Below are positions 35,384 to 47,043 of a stretch of DNA of 64,000 nucleotides, one piece after another. Made by a program: the position numbers and the translations under genes. The notes beneath the pieces were generated by a model, which saw only the letters and a program-made list of their open reading frames with translations, made no database searches and was not told where the DNA came from. Source of the stretch: Pseudomonadota bacterium (lineage in GTDB: Bacteria; Pseudomonadota; Gammaproteobacteria; Nitrosococcales; Methylophagaceae). Every line of letters starts with the position of its first letter. Position 1 is the stretch's first letter. The DNA is taken from assembly GCA_030576275.1 (NCBI GenBank), contig JALIBN010000009.1:1-64000 (forward strand), in the 5' to 3' direction.

Positions 35384-36957
35384 TTTTCGCTAGCCGCAGG
35401 AGGAGTGGTAAAGGTGTGATAAGGTGCTGGTGATGGCACTGTCCACTCAAGTCCTTCAGCACCTTCCCATGGTTTTTGTGGTGCTTTTTTACCACTACGA
35501 ACCGTATGGATTACGTTGTAAACAAACAGTAATTGTGTAGCGCCAAATAAGAATGCCCCAATACTAGTCACCATATTAAAGTCAGCAAATTGCAATGCGT
35601 AGTCGGGTATACGTCTAGGCATGCCAGCTAAGCCTACAAAGTGCATTGGGAAAAAGGTTAAATTAACCCCAATAATGGATAACCAAAAATGCAGTTTTCC
35701 CATAGATTCTTTATACATATTGCCGCACCATTTCGGTAACCAGTAATAAACCGCCGCAAAGATGCCAAACACCGATCCAGGTACTAACACATAGTGAAAA
35801 TGGGCCACCACAAAATAGGTATCCTGATATTGAAAATCAGCAGGCGCGATGGCCAACATCAAGCCAGACAAACCACCAATGGTAAACAGAACGATAAAGG
35901 CAATTGCAAATAACATCGGAGTTTCAAAAGTCATCGAACCTTTAAACATGGTACTTATCCAGTTAAAGACTTTTACGCCCGTCGGAATGGCAATTAACAT
36001 GGTGGAATACATAAAAAATAGCTCTCCACCCAATGGTAGACCTACTGTGAACATATGGTGTGCCCACACCACGAAAGACAAAATAGCAATAGACGCAGTT
36101 GCATAGACCATCGATGCATAACCAAACAGAGGTTTACGGGAAAAGGCGGGGATGATCTGGGAAACCACACCAAAAGCGGGCAACACCATGATGTACACTT
36201 CAGGATGAGCAAAAAACCAGAATACATGCTGGAATAGCACCGGATCGCCACCACCAGCCGCATTGAAAAAACTAGTACCAAAATGAATATCCATCAACAT
36301 CATGGTGACTACCGCCGCTAATACCGGCATAACAGCAATCAATAAAAATGCGGTGATAAGCCAAGTCCAGACAAACATCGGCATCTGCATCAAGTCCATA
36401 CCAGACGTTCTCATATTGAATATGGTGACGATAATATTAATTGCCCCCATAATTGATGAAATGCCCATCATATGAATCGCGAAAATAAAGAAGGTTACGC
36501 TTGGTGGAGCATAGGTAGTGGATAACGGAGCATAAAATGTCCAGCCGAAGTTGGGCGCACCTCCATCCATAAATAATGTCGAGAGCAACATCAAAAATGC
36601 AAATGGTAAGATCCAAAAACTCCAGTTATTTAGCCGAGGTAAGGCCATATCTGGAGCGCCAATCATCAACGGTACCTGCCAATTTGCCAAACCAACAAAA
36701 GCGGGCATCACCGCACCGAACACCATGATAAGGCCATGCATCGTGGTCATTTGATTAAAGAATTCAGGCCTTACTAATTGCAGTCCGGGCTGAAATAACT
36801 CAGCTCTGATGACAAATGCCATTGTGCCGCCGATAAAGAACATCATCAAGCTGAACACCAGATACATAGTGCCTATATCTTTATGATTAGTCGTTAATAT
36901 CCAACGCATGAGTCCCTTGGCGGGTCCGTGATGTGCTGTCTTTGTTTGCTCGTACAT
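35380..36957 (-). CDS. ctaD: Cytochrome c oxidase subunit I
   Basis: Catalytic subunit carrying heme a, heme a3 and CuB. An in-frame ATG exists at 37074, but that would overlap ctaC by 104 nt. The ATG at 36957 has a GAGGGG box 6 nt upstream and starts MYEQTKTAHHG, giving 525 residues. Ligand motifs: TTMHGLIMVFGAVMP (heme a), WFFAHPEVYIMVLPAFG (CuB His and cross-linked Tyr, plus the D-channel Glu), VWAHHMFTVG (CuB) and VVAHFHYVLVPGSVFG (hemes a3 and a). These are the marks of an A-type heme-copper oxidase. It pumps protons while reducing O2. Confidence 0.97.
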   Translation of the reverse strand: MYEQTKTAHHGPAKGLMRWILTTNHKDIGTMYLVFSLMMFFIGGTMAFVIRAELFQPGLQLVRPEFFNQMTTMHGLIMVFGAVMPAFVGLANWQVPLMIGAPDMALPRLNNWSFWILPFAFLMLLSTLFMDGGAPNFGWTFYAPLSTTYAPPSVTFFIFAIHMMGISSIMGAINIIVTIFNMRTSGMDLMQMPMFVWTWLITAFLLIAVMPVLAAVVTMMLMDIHFGTSFFNAAGGGDPVLFQHVFWFFAHPEVYIMVLPAFGVVSQIIPAFSRKPLFGYASMVYATASIAILSFVVWAHHMFTVGLPLGGELFFMYSTMLIAIPTGVKVFNWISTMFKGSMTFETPMLFAIAFIVLFTIGGLSGLMLAIAPADFQYQDTYFVVAHFHYVLVPGSVFGIFAAVYYWLPKWCGNMYKESMGKLHFWLSIIGVNLTFFPMHFVGLAGMPRRIPDYALQFADFNMVTSIGAFLFGATQLLFVYNVIHTVRSGKKAPQKPWEGAEGLEWTVPSPAPYHTFTTPPAASEK

Positions 36958-36970
36958 AAAAGACCCCTCT

Positions 36971-38089
36971 TCACTTATTGTCAATGACAGCCTGAATATC
37001 GGCAGGAGTAACAATATCACCCGTTTTGTTATCCCAGCTATTACGTTCATAGGTAATAACCGCAGCAATTTCAACAGCCGATAATTGTGTATCCCAAGCA
37101 GCCATCGCCGTGCCTTGGCGACCGTTAACGACTATGTCAATATGTTCAGCTGCATCACCTTGCACAATCGCGCTACCGTTAAGTGCTGGAAATACAGGAG
37201 GTATGCCTAAGCCATTGGCCTGATGACATGCCGCACAGTTTTTTTCATAAACCACTGCACCAGTCGTCATCAGCTCATCCATACTCCACTGTTTTTGTGC
37301 TGAAGCTGTTTCAGCAAGTTTTGCTGTTTTTTGATTTTGTAACCATGCTTCATATTCCGATTCAGTGACTGCCTGAACAACAACCGGCATAAAACCATGA
37401 TGCATACCACATAATTCAGCACACTGCCCACGGTAAGTTCCGACTTTATTAATGCGAGTCCACGATTCATTAATAAAACCCGGAATGGCATCTTTTTTAA
37501 TAGCAAGATCAGGTACCCACCAAGCATGAATTACGTCATTGGAAGTAAATAAAAAGCGAATCTTTTTATTTATTGGGAGCACTAAAGCATTATCAACTTC
37601 AAGCAAATAATTTGGGTTTTTCCGTACTTTATTATCAATTTCTTCCTGTGGTGTCGTTAAAATACTGAAAAAACTAATATCTTCACCAATGTATTTATAA
37701 TGCCATTTCCACTGATAACCAGTTATTTGAATGTCGATATCCGACTCCGTAGAATCGTACATATCAATAAGCGTGTTGGTCGCAGGAATTGCCATGGCAA
37801 CCAGAATGACAAGGGGGATAATAGTCCATATTATTTCTACTAGAACATTGCCATGGAATTGTGCTGCTTGAGCCCCTTTCGATTTCCGATGATGAAAAAT
37901 TGACCAAAACATCACGCCGAAAACAACAACAGCAATCGCTACACAGATATAGAAAATAGTCATGTGCAACCCATATATATCTTGACTGGTATTGGTCACA
38001 CCTATCGGCATATTGAAATCCCAAGCGGCTAAAACATTACTTGAGTAAACAATGAGATAAATAAGGACAAACCTCAGAAAATATCGCAT
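36971..38089 (-). CDS. ctaC: Cytochrome c oxidase subunit II with fused cytochrome c domain
   Basis: Entry point for electrons. 372 residues: signal sequence, two membrane helices, and a periplasmic cupredoxin with the binuclear CuA site (GQCAELCGMHHGFMPV, about 220-235). A C-terminal extension of about 100 residues is a class I cytochrome c with the heme motif KNCAACHQANG (about 286-296) and a later Met in TAMAAW. This makes the enzyme of the caa3 arrangement, with a tethered electron donor. It is the first gene of the oxidase operon and ends 13 bp before ctaD. Confidence 0.95.
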   Translation of the reverse strand: MRYFLRFVLIYLIVYSSNVLAAWDFNMPIGVTNTSQDIYGLHMTIFYICVAIAVVVFGVMFWSIFHHRKSKGAQAAQFHGNVLVEIIWTIIPLVILVAMAIPATNTLIDMYDSTESDIDIQITGYQWKWHYKYIGEDISFFSILTTPQEEIDNKVRKNPNYLLEVDNALVLPINKKIRFLFTSNDVIHAWWVPDLAIKKDAIPGFINESWTRINKVGTYRGQCAELCGMHHGFMPVVVQAVTESEYEAWLQNQKTAKLAETASAQKQWSMDELMTTGAVVYEKNCAACHQANGLGIPPVFPALNGSAIVQGDAAEHIDIVVNGRQGTAMAAWDTQLSAVEIAAVITYERNSWDNKTGDIVTPADIQAVIDNK

Positions 38090-38945
38090 AAATACTTCCT
38101 TTTACTGCTTTAGTAACACCTTTTCAGGCAATATCCTGCAAAATTATTTTTCTTAAACTACTTTTGATTTTCCCAATTTGTAGGCTTATTTTAAACATTG
38201 GATAGAAAAGGAGTTTCTCCCACTGGCAGCAAGGTCTTCGATTGATTATTTTGTCCCAGCTTATGCTATCTGTAGCTCACCATATAAATTTAAGCCTGAG
38301 TGTCTTTCGGTTAAAGTTTGTTTGTAGGCGAATGTTGGATCTAGAACTAGAAAGCCTGCTCACTGATAAATAATATTCACCTATAAACAAAATACTTTTT
38401 AATCAATACTTAATCTACTCACGCTAAATATCTATAGCAAGTTTAAGCGTTCAAGACTTCCCGGACATCAAAAATTCAGCGTTAGCAGCTAAGACATTTC
38501 AGTCTAATCCGTTACTGCTGAGTTTCATTTTGATGTCTACTTGGTTAGTTGTGCGACAGTGTGAAGGTTATTCGAACTTACTTTAAAGCTATTACATTCA
38601 GTTACTTAAAAAAGTTAAGTGTAATAGCAGGGTAATGTGCTTAATTAATCACTCCTCAAAGCACCCTCAGTATAAGGTCTAATATCTATGAATAAAGCTA
38701 AATCCAACTTTTTAACCCACACCAATTCCGTTGAATCCATAGCGACGAGCATTGTCTAAAAGAGGAATAGATTCCTCACCGCTGATAGAAATGATGATTC
38801 CGGAGGAAAGCTGTTGAGATGTTTTCACATGTGAATATCAGGGTAGTAGCGGCGTAATGAAAAACCATTTCTAACTACACCTGACCGGACCACCACTATA
38901 TGCTGTGGCTCATCCAATCTCTAACTACTATATGTAGTGTTTTAT
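38090..38945. other. Long intergenic region upstream of the oxidase operon
   Basis: About 850 bp without an intact gene. GCTATTACA (38588-38596) and TGTAATAGC (38620-38628) form a 9-bp stem with a smaller ACTT/AAGT stem inside, not followed by a U-tract. Reading the minus strand from about 38837 to 38721, a frame gives a coding-like string (GIIISISGEESIPLLDNARR, then YGFNGIGVG and stop) that may be the end of a lost gene. The oxidase promoter must lie near 38090-38250 but no clear boxes were assigned. Confidence 0.4.
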
Positions 38946-39022
38946 TGGTCGGAACAGCAGGATTCGAACCTGCGACCCCTTGTCCCCCAGACAAGTGCGC
39001 TACCAGACTGCGCCATGCCCCG
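38946..39022 (-). tRNA. tRNA-Pro (GGG anticodon)
   Basis: 77-nt cloverleaf on the minus strand with encoded CCA. It starts CGGGGCAT; the anticodon stem CTTGT/ACAAG encloses CTGGGGG, giving GGG. The T-arm has GGTTCGAATCC. It stands alone between the MerR gene and the oxidase upstream region. Confidence 0.96.
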
Positions 39023-39487
39023 ACTGTAATAAAATTAAACACTTAGTTGCTTAACTGGTTGTAAAAGCATTATTAGCCAAAACAACAGAAGGTTAAGAAG
39101 TGCCTATTATACATTGGCCAGATGGAATCGAGTAGTAATATATGGCTGAAGTGCAAGGGTTATGTGACGATTACTTGAGCCTTTTAGTTAAGAACAAATA
39201 ACTCTGAAACCAGATAAAACCCTAACATTACTGCTTTTATAATTAGGTATTGATAATGGAGGAATGCGGGAAGATTTGGAATTTTATTCGTGTTAACACA
39301 TAACCAGCTAAACTCAGCTTATATGATTATTTTTTCAATTAGACAACAATGAAACTGCTTATTACATTTTCCATCATAATTAATGACACTAGGAAATCAG
39401 AATGGTCAGATATGCTGACTAGCGAGGTTGAAAATCAAGCCTCAACTAGTCAATATAAAATATAGGTATGCAGTTTGGAACTTTATT
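39023..39487. other. Intergenic region between the MerR gene and tRNA-Pro
   Basis: About 465 bp AT-rich sequence. It must contain the tRNA-Pro promoter on the minus strand and the end of the ihfA-merR transcript, but no convincing terminator, promoter pair or small gene was found. Confidence 0.4.
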
Positions 39488-39844
39488 TTATGCTAATAAA
39501 GCACGAATCTGCTCTAACTCTTCCAACATCTCATGAAGAATGTGCTTTTTATCGTTTTGTACAGGCTGTGGTTTAACTTCAGCTTCAAGACGTTGGCGAG
39601 CGCCACCGATAGTGAAACCTTGTTCGTATAATAATCCGCGAATTTCACGAATTAATACCACATCATGTCGTTGATAATAACGTCTATTACCTCGACGTTT
39701 AACCGGTTTAAGCTGTGAGAACTCTTGTTCCCAATAACGTAAAACGTGCGGTTTTACACCACATAACTCGCTCACTTCACCGATGGCAAAGTAGCGTTTA
39801 CCAGGAATAACCGGTAATTCGTTATTATTACTCGCTTCTAACAT
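39488..39844 (-). CDS. MerR-family regulator next to ihfA
   Basis: 118-residue transcription factor with a MerR winged-helix N-terminus: [20 protein letters not shown] and WEQEF, then [13 protein letters not shown] and [16 protein letters not shown]. The C-terminal part is a short helix with no conserved Cys, so metal sensing of the classic MerR kind is unlikely. Its ATG lies 17 nt inside the end of ihfA. This pheST-ihfA-merR arrangement is common in gammaproteobacteria; target genes are not established. Confidence 0.9.
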   Translation of the reverse strand: MLEASNNNELPVIPGKRYFAIGEVSELCGVKPHVLRYWEQEFSQLKPVKRRGNRRYYQRHDVVLIREIRGLLYEQGFTIGGARQRLEAEVKPQPVQNDKKHILHEMLEELEQIRALLA

Positions 39845-40124
39845 AATTATCCACCCTAGCTTTTAGCTTTTGCCCTGGACGAAAGGTAACTACACGGCGT
39901 GCTGAAATAGGAATTTCTTCACCTGTTTTTGGATTTCTGCCTGGTCGTTCACTTTTGTCTCTTAACTCAAAGTTACCGAATCCCGATAATTTGACATGCT
40001 CTCCAGATTCTAATGCACCACGAATTTCTTCAAAAAACATTTCTACTAATTCTTTAGCTTCACGTTTGTTAAATCCCAACTCGTCGTATAGTTGCTCTGT
40101 CATGTCGGCTTTTGTCAATGCCAT
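39828..40124 (-). CDS. ihfA: Integration host factor subunit alpha
   Basis: DNA-bending protein that pairs with IhfB. 98 residues, with [20 protein letters not shown] at the N-terminus, [20 protein letters not shown], where the beta-ribbon arm carries the intercalating Pro ([12 protein letters not shown]), and [11 protein letters not shown]. Length is normal. It is 33 bp after pheT, as in E. coli where ihfA follows pheST. Confidence 0.97.
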   Translation of the reverse strand: MALTKADMTEQLYDELGFNKREAKELVEMFFEEIRGALESGEHVKLSGFGNFELRDKSERPGRNPKTGEEIPISARRVVTFRPGQKLKARVDNYVRSE

Positions 40125-40157
40125 GGTAACCCTCTAAAATATCTTTTTTTATACAGC

Positions 40158-42536
40158 TTACGATCTAATCGTTGCACCGACGTGTTGTTCTAATTTTTGT
40201 GTCACAGTATTCATCACAGCATCAACATCTTCATCAGTTAATGTGCGCTCAGCATGTTGAAGCTGGAATGCGACGGCTATACTCTTCTTGCCGACCTCGA
40301 CACCTGCTCCACTATAAACGTCAAACAGTTGAATTGACACAAGAATATCAGATTCTATACTATTCAAGCAATGGTCAATTTCACCAGCAGTTGTCTTATC
40401 ATCTACAACTAATGCTAAGTCTCGACGAAGAGCGGGAAAACGTGATAAAGATGTAAATGAAGGTACTTTAGCGGCTAGTACCGCCGACAATACCAATTCA
40501 AATACATATACCCTACAATTGATCTCTAAAGGCTTGTTGAGTCGTGGATGCAGAGCGCCTATCCAACCAATTGCTTGTTCATTCTTATAAATGCGCGCTG
40601 ATTGTCCTGGATGTAGGGCGGGATGTGATTCAGCAACAAAATGAATATTATCTTCATTTCCCAAATCCAATAAGGCTTCAACATCTGCTTTTGCGTCAAA
40701 AAAATCAACCGGTCGTTGTTTTTCTGACCATTGTTCAGCATAACGACTGCCACATACTGCCCCTCCAATATGACGGTGTTGTTCAACATTATCAGTGGTG
40801 CCTGTGAAAATACGCCCAACTTCAAATAAACGTACACGTTCATGCTGTCTATTGAGGTTGTAGACCATGGCTTGTATAAGTCCTGGCCACAATGATGTTC
40901 GCATCACTGATAAATCAGCAGAAATTGGATTTGCTAAAGCAATCGCCTGCTCGCCTTCAACGGCTAAATGTTGTTGAATTGCTGGGTCAACGAAACTGTA
41001 GGTAATGGCTTCTTGATAACCTCGATCAACAAGTAATGCCTGTAAGCGGTGAGTTGCCAATGTGTATTCTGAAATATCTGCGCTCAGAACAGTTCCCTGC
41101 GGGCGTGTTTTGGGTAATTTATCGTAACCATATAAACGTCCAAGCTCTTCAATCAAATCAACTTCAATTGCGATATCGAAACGGAAACTTGGTGCCGTTA
41201 CTTGCCAACCCTCATCATTAGCGACAACGGTTAAGCCTAAACGTGTAAGTTGATCTTCAACCTGCGTAGCATCAATATGAATGCCTAATACCCGTTTAAT
41301 TCTAGCTGCACGTAATGTTATGACTCGTGCTTGTGGTAAATCAGATTCTGAAACAACTTCGGTAATTACACCTGCTTGACCACCAACAATGTCTAACAAT
41401 AAAGCAGTGGCACGTTGAATTGCTAATTTAGCTAACTCAGGATCAACACCACGTTCAAAACGATGTGATGAATCAGTATGTAAACCATATTCACGTGCAC
41501 GACCAGCAATTGCTAAGGGCGTAAAGAATGCCGCTTCTAAAAACAAATTAGTGGTTTGATTACTGACACTTGAAGCCTGCCCACCCATAATACCTGCGAG
41601 CGCTATTGGCGATGCTTGATCAGCGATAACTAAACTAGTCTCGCTAATAGTCACTTCCTGACCATCTAATAAGGTTAATTTTTCACCTTGCTTGGCCATT
41701 CTTACTTTAATACCACCGTTTAGGGTGTTTAAGTCAAAAGCGTGCATCGGTTGGCCTAGCTCTAACATCACATAATTAGTGATATCGACCACAGGACTAA
41801 TTGAACGCAAACCGCTACGACGCAATTTTTCTTGCATCCATATCGGTGTTGTTGCTTTGACATCAATATTTTCAATGACGCGTCCTACATAACGTGGGCA
41901 AGCACCAGTCGCTTCAACCTCTACCGTTAGTTGTGCAGCGCTTTGTTCATTGGTTGCTTCTTGTGGCCAGCTAGTATGATCACAACCCGTCAGTACACCT
42001 ACTTCACGCGCTATGCCAGCAATGCCTAAACAATCACTGCGATTAGGGGTTAAATCAACATCGATTGACACATCATCAAGATCTAAATATTTTCTGAAAT
42101 CTTCACCAACAGGTGCATCTGCAGCGAGTTCCATTAAACCATCAGCATTTTCAGCCATGCCCAGTTCTTTTGCTGAACACAACATGCCGAAGGATTCAAC
42201 ACCGCGCAATTTGGCTTTCTTAATTTTAAAGTTGCCCGGTAATACTGCGCCAATTACTGCCACAGGGATCTTTAAATCTAAGCGTACATTTGAAGCACCA
42301 CAGACTATAGAAAGTAATTCATCTGCTGCCACATCAACTTTACATAGACGTAATTTATCAGCATCGGGGTGTGACTCGACAGAAACAACTTGCCCTACAA
42401 GCACACCACTAAAATCACCTGCAACAGGCTCAACGGCATCCACTTCTAAACCAGCAAGGGTTAACTGAGCAATCAATGTTGCCGTATCGACGTCAGGATT
42501 TACCCATTCACGTAACCATTTTTCACTAAATTTCAT
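40158..42536 (-). CDS. pheT: Phenylalanine-tRNA ligase beta subunit
   Basis: Large subunit of the alpha2-beta2 enzyme. 792 residues with the bacterial domain order: N-terminal MKFSEKWLREWVNPDVD, a tRNA-binding OB domain (VVSVESHPDADKLRLCKVDV, about 50-70), the B3/B4 editing domain (about 210-385, VVDITNYVMLELGQPMHAFD), B5 domain (about 400-470), catalytic-like core (ELGRLYGYDKLP onward) and the C-terminal anticodon-binding FDX-ACB domain (LSRFPALRRDLALVVDD). It follows pheS by 15 bp. Confidence 0.97.
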   Translation of the reverse strand: MKFSEKWLREWVNPDVDTATLIAQLTLAGLEVDAVEPVAGDFSGVLVGQVVSVESHPDADKLRLCKVDVAADELLSIVCGASNVRLDLKIPVAVIGAVLPGNFKIKKAKLRGVESFGMLCSAKELGMAENADGLMELAADAPVGEDFRKYLDLDDVSIDVDLTPNRSDCLGIAGIAREVGVLTGCDHTSWPQEATNEQSAAQLTVEVEATGACPRYVGRVIENIDVKATTPIWMQEKLRRSGLRSISPVVDITNYVMLELGQPMHAFDLNTLNGGIKVRMAKQGEKLTLLDGQEVTISETSLVIADQASPIALAGIMGGQASSVSNQTTNLFLEAAFFTPLAIAGRAREYGLHTDSSHRFERGVDPELAKLAIQRATALLLDIVGGQAGVITEVVSESDLPQARVITLRAARIKRVLGIHIDATQVEDQLTRLGLTVVANDEGWQVTAPSFRFDIAIEVDLIEELGRLYGYDKLPKTRPQGTVLSADISEYTLATHRLQALLVDRGYQEAITYSFVDPAIQQHLAVEGEQAIALANPISADLSVMRTSLWPGLIQAMVYNLNRQHERVRLFEVGRIFTGTTDNVEQHRHIGGAVCGSRYAEQWSEKQRPVDFFDAKADVEALLDLGNEDNIHFVAESHPALHPGQSARIYKNEQAIGWIGALHPRLNKPLEINCRVYVFELVLSAVLAAKVPSFTSLSRFPALRRDLALVVDDKTTAGEIDHCLNSIESDILVSIQLFDVYSGAGVEVGKKSIAVAFQLQHAERTLTDEDVDAVMNTVTQKLEQHVGATIRS

Positions 42537-42551
42537 TATGTTATCTCAAAA

Positions 42552-43652
<1,101 letters not shown>

Positions 43653-43696
43653 CTATCAACACACTGCTATATTACTTGATTCTAAGTAAGATAGTA

Positions 43697-44056
43697 TTAC
43701 TCAGCTAGAGCCGCTTTCGCTTTTTCGGCGATAACAGCAAATGCTGCTGAGTCATGCATTGCGATATCAGCAAGTACTTTACGATCGATTACGATATTAG
43801 CTTTTTTCAAGCCATTGATCATACGACTGTAAGATAATCCACATTCACGTGCACCAGCATTAATACGTGCAATCCATAATGTACGGAAAGTACGTTTTTT
43901 CTGACGACGATCGCGGTATGCGTATTGTCCTGCTTTCGTGATAGCTTGAATAGCTACACGATATACATTTTTACGACGACCTTGATAGCCTTTGGCCTGA
44001 TCGATAACTTTCTTATGTCGCGCATGAGCGACTACACCACGTTTAACTCTTGGCAT
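43697..44056 (-). CDS. rplT: 50S ribosomal protein L20
   Basis: 119-residue 23S rRNA-binding protein needed for early 50S assembly. It shows the full family sequence pattern: [35 protein letters not shown], then [19 protein letters not shown] and [14 protein letters not shown]. In E. coli L20 represses rpmI-rplT translation. It is 18 bp after rpmI. Confidence 0.98.
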   Translation of the reverse strand: MPRVKRGVVAHARHKKVIDQAKGYQGRRKNVYRVAIQAITKAGQYAYRDRRQKKRTFRTLWIARINAGARECGLSYSRMINGLKKANIVIDRKVLADIAMHDSAAFAVIAEKAKAALAE

Positions 44057-44074
44057 GAGATAACTCCTTAATAT

Positions 44075-44272
44075 TTATAGATTTGGCAACATTTTACGAA
44101 CTGATCGATGATCGGCTTTACAAACCATCAATGTCGAACGCAATTGGCGTTTCCGCTTTGTGCTCTTCTTAGTAAGGATGTGGCTGGTAAACGCTTGTGA
44201 GCGTTTAAACTTACCGCTACCAGTAAGTTTGAAGCGCTTTGCAGCACCTCTATGTGTTTTTAATTTTGGCAT
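44075..44272 (-). CDS. rpmI: 50S ribosomal protein L35
   Basis: 65-residue basic protein, [20 protein letters not shown] at the N-terminus and [20 protein letters not shown] toward the C-terminus, both standard for L35. It lies between infC and rplT in the conserved translation operon. Normal length. Confidence 0.98.
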   Translation of the reverse strand: MPKLKTHRGAAKRFKLTGSGKFKRSQAFTSHILTKKSTKRKRQLRSTLMVCKADHRSVRKMLPNL

Positions 44273-44310
44273 TATTTCGAACTCCGCATTCGTATTTTTA
44301 TTAAGTTAAT

Positions 44311-44826
44311 TTATTTTTTACTTGGCGCTAAAACCATGATCATTTGACGTCCTTCTTTCTTAGGGCGTTGCTCGACAACAGACAGTTCTTTAAGATCTTC
44401 AGCTACTCGTTCAAGTAACTTTAATCCTAAGTCCTGATGTGCCATTTCGCGTCCACGGAATCTAAGACTGACTTTAGTTTTATTACCCTCTTCCAAGAAA
44501 CGTATCAGGTTGCGTAGTTTTACCCGATAATCCCCATCTTCTGTGCCCGGTCTGAACTTAATCTCCTTGACCACTATTTGTTTTTGTTTCTTTTTAGCAA
44601 TTGCTTTTTGCTTATTAGTCTCAAATACAAACTTACCGTAATCCATAATACGGCAAACTGGTGGCGTTGCTTGCGCAGATATCTCCACCAAATCCAGCTC
44701 TGCTTCTTCAGCAAGTGTTCTAGCTTGCGCCAGTGGCACTACGCCTAATTGTTCACCATCTGCGCCTGTTAGGCGAACTTCTTTGGCGGTAATCTCACCA
44801 TTCAGTTTTTTGTCATCAGTAGCGAT
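44311..44826 (-). CDS. infC: Translation initiation factor IF-3, start codon AUC
   Basis: Prevents premature 50S joining and checks start-codon fidelity. An ATG/GTG-only reading would start at the GTG at 44739 and lose the first 29 residues. In frame upstream the sequence reads [19 protein letters not shown], the normal IF-3 N-terminal domain (family form ..R.N.EI.A.EVRL), beginning at ATC 44826-44824 with GAGG 9 nt before it. This gives 171 residues. infC in many bacteria uses a rare AUU/AUC/AUA start that IF-3 itself discriminates against, making a feedback loop; the present AUC fits that. The C-terminal domain ([30 protein letters not shown]) is typical. It starts 4 bp after the thrS stop. 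Confidence 0.92.
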   Translation of the reverse strand: MATDDKKLNGEITAKEVRLTGADGEQLGVVPLAQARTLAEEAELDLVEISAQATPPVCRIMDYGKFVFETNKQKAIAKKKQKQIVVKEIKFRPGTEDGDYRVKLRNLIRFLEEGNKTKVSLRFRGREMAHQDLGLKLLERVAEDLKELSVVEQRPKKEGRQMIMVLAPSKK

Positions 44827-44830
44827 TGCG

Positions 44831-46756
44831 TTATTCCTCTAAAATAATTCGGCCGCGGCTAGCAATATCTGTCCTTAAGGTACTAACGAAATCATCAAGT
44901 GTCATAACACCTAAATCGTCACCCTTACGAGTTCGTACTGCCACGGAGTTTTCTTGTGCTTCACGATCCCCAAGTATAATCAGATAAGGAACGCGGCGCA
45001 ATGTGTGTTCGCGTATTTTAAAGCCTATCTTCTCATTTCTCAAGTCTATATCAGCTCTAAAACCTTTATCTTGTAATTCTTTAGTGATTTTTTTGGCGTA
45101 TTCAGACTGATTTTGGCTAATTCCCATGACGACAACTTGGCGCGGCGCCAACCAAGCAGGGAAAAATCCTGCATATTCTTCTATTAGTATACCAATAAAT
45201 CTTTCTAGTGAGCCAAGAATTGCACGGTGCAACATCACTGGCACTTGCTTGCTACCATCGTCTGCAACATAAGTAGCATCTAAACGGCCAGGCATTGAAA
45301 AATCAACCTGTATAGTGCCGCACTGCCACACTCGACCTAGACAATCTTTTAATGAGAACTCAATTTTAGGGCCATAAAAAGCACCTTCGCCAGGTTGCAA
45401 ATCCCATGCTAAACCCTTGTCATTTAAAGCGCGCTCAAGTGCATGTTCGGCTTTATCCCAGACCTCATCACTACCCACTCGGTTTTCTGGTCTTGTAGAT
45501 AGTTTGACTATAATTTCATTAAAGCCAAAGTCAGCATAAACATCTTTTAACAAATCCATAAATGTTGAGACTTCAGACTGAATTTGATCCTCAGTACAGA
45601 AAATGTGCGCATCATCTTGGGTAAAACTACGTAAACGCATCAAGCCATGTAAAGTACCCGATGGTTCGTTACGATGGCATGATCCAAACTCAGCCATACG
45701 TAAAGGTAAGTCACGGTAACTTTTCAAACCTTGATTGAAGATTTGTACATGACATGGGCAGTTCATTGGTTTAATTGCAAAGTCGCGATTATCTGAATGA
45801 GTGGTAAAAATCATCTCACCAAACTTATCCCAGTGACCTGATTTTTCCCACAACGAACGATCTACAACTTGCGGCGTACGTACTTCTTGGTAATCATTTT
45901 TTTGCAAAACATCACGAATGTAGTTTTCTACTTCACGATAAATTCGCCAGCCATTATCATGCCAAAACACCATCCCTGCGGCTTCTTCTTGATGGTGAAA
46001 TAAATCAAGTGCCTTACCAATTTTACGATGGTCACGTTTTTCGGCTTCTTCCAAGCGGAAAAGATATTGTTTTAACGCTTTTTTGTCAGTCCACGCTGTG
46101 CCGTAAATACGTTGCAACATTTCATTATCAGAATTACCGCGCCAATAGGCACCGGCAAGCTTCATCAATTTAAACGCTTTTAATTTACCCGTACTCGGTA
46201 CATGAGGACCACGGCATAAGTCGATGAAATCACCTTGCCCATATAACGACAATGTTTGTCCTGTTGGAATATCTTCTAAAATCTCAGCCTTATAAGCTTC
46301 GCCCATACCACGAAATTTTTCGATACCCGCTTCACGCGATATTTCTTCACGAATAATTGGCAAATCTTGTTTTACCAATTCTTCCATCCGCTTTTCAATT
46401 TTAGTTAAATCTTCCGGTGTGAAGCCTTTAACATATGAAAAATCGTAATAAAAGCCATTTTCAATCACAGGGCCAATTGTCACTTGCGCTTCAGGGAACA
46501 ATTGCTTCACTGCTTGCGCCATCAAATGCGATGTTGAATGACGGATAATATCTAGCCCTTCTTCATCTCTTTCTGTAATGATCGCAATATTTGCATCTTG
46601 GTCAATGACGTGAGAAGTGTCGACTAATTGGCCGTTTACCTTGCCAGCTAATGCAGCACGGGCCAAACCGGCACCAATATCGTTGGCCACATCAAAAATA
46701 GACACAGGGTGATCAAATTGGCGTTGACCGCCATCGGGAAGCGTTACAGTAATCAT
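44831..46756 (-). CDS. thrS: Threonine-tRNA ligase
   Basis: Charges tRNA-Thr and edits mischarged Ser. 641 residues: TGS domain (about 1-61), editing domain with [16 protein letters not shown] (about 72-87) and [14 protein letters not shown], class II core with [20 protein letters not shown] (zinc Cys), [19 protein letters not shown] (motif 2) and [18 protein letters not shown] (motif 3), then an anticodon-binding domain ([12 protein letters not shown]). It is the first gene of thrS-infC-rpmI-rplT, the conserved gammaproteobacterial order. No clear operator hairpin was assigned upstream. Confidence 0.97.
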   Translation of the reverse strand: MITVTLPDGGQRQFDHPVSIFDVANDIGAGLARAALAGKVNGQLVDTSHVIDQDANIAIITERDEEGLDIIRHSTSHLMAQAVKQLFPEAQVTIGPVIENGFYYDFSYVKGFTPEDLTKIEKRMEELVKQDLPIIREEISREAGIEKFRGMGEAYKAEILEDIPTGQTLSLYGQGDFIDLCRGPHVPSTGKLKAFKLMKLAGAYWRGNSDNEMLQRIYGTAWTDKKALKQYLFRLEEAEKRDHRKIGKALDLFHHQEEAAGMVFWHDNGWRIYREVENYIRDVLQKNDYQEVRTPQVVDRSLWEKSGHWDKFGEMIFTTHSDNRDFAIKPMNCPCHVQIFNQGLKSYRDLPLRMAEFGSCHRNEPSGTLHGLMRLRSFTQDDAHIFCTEDQIQSEVSTFMDLLKDVYADFGFNEIIVKLSTRPENRVGSDEVWDKAEHALERALNDKGLAWDLQPGEGAFYGPKIEFSLKDCLGRVWQCGTIQVDFSMPGRLDATYVADDGSKQVPVMLHRAILGSLERFIGILIEEYAGFFPAWLAPRQVVVMGISQNQSEYAKKITKELQDKGFRADIDLRNEKIGFKIREHTLRRVPYLIILGDREAQENSVAVRTRKGDDLGVMTLDDFVSTLRTDIASRGRIILEE

Positions 46757-46803
46757 CTAATTTATTATTCCGGTTGTGGCCGATACAAAGGGCCGTAAAA
46801 ACC

Positions 46804-46826
46804 AAAAAAGCACCCGAAGGTGCTTT
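46804..46826 (-). terminator. Terminator of tRNA-Val(GAC)
   Basis: AAAGCACC (46807-46814) and GGTGCTTT (46819-46826) pair around CGAA. Read on the minus strand the stem is followed by a run of T (complement of 46804-46809). It lies 12 bp beyond the tRNA 3' end and isolates it from thrS. Confidence 0.88.
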
Positions 46827-46838
46827 CTATAATTCGGC

Positions 46839-46915
46839 TGGTAGGCACGAGTGGATTCGAACCACCGACCCCTACCATGTCAAGGTAGTGCTCTAACCAA
46901 CTGAGCTACGCGCCT
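46839..46915 (-). tRNA. tRNA-Val (GAC anticodon)
   Basis: 77-nt cloverleaf on the minus strand with encoded CCA. The acceptor AGGCGCG pairs with CGTGCCT (one G-U). The anticodon stem CTACC/GGTAG encloses TTGACAT, giving GAC. Together with tRNA-Val(UAC) at 12.8 kb it covers the Val codon box. Confidence 0.96.
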
Positions 46916-47043
46916 GCCGTAAGCGATGGAATTATACAGCCCTTAATATTTTACGCAAGCGAAAATATTGTCTAAAACTAAGTCTGTAAATAAACAATCT
47001 ATCTCGTATATCAACAACAAATTTAAAGACTCGGCTTTTTCTA

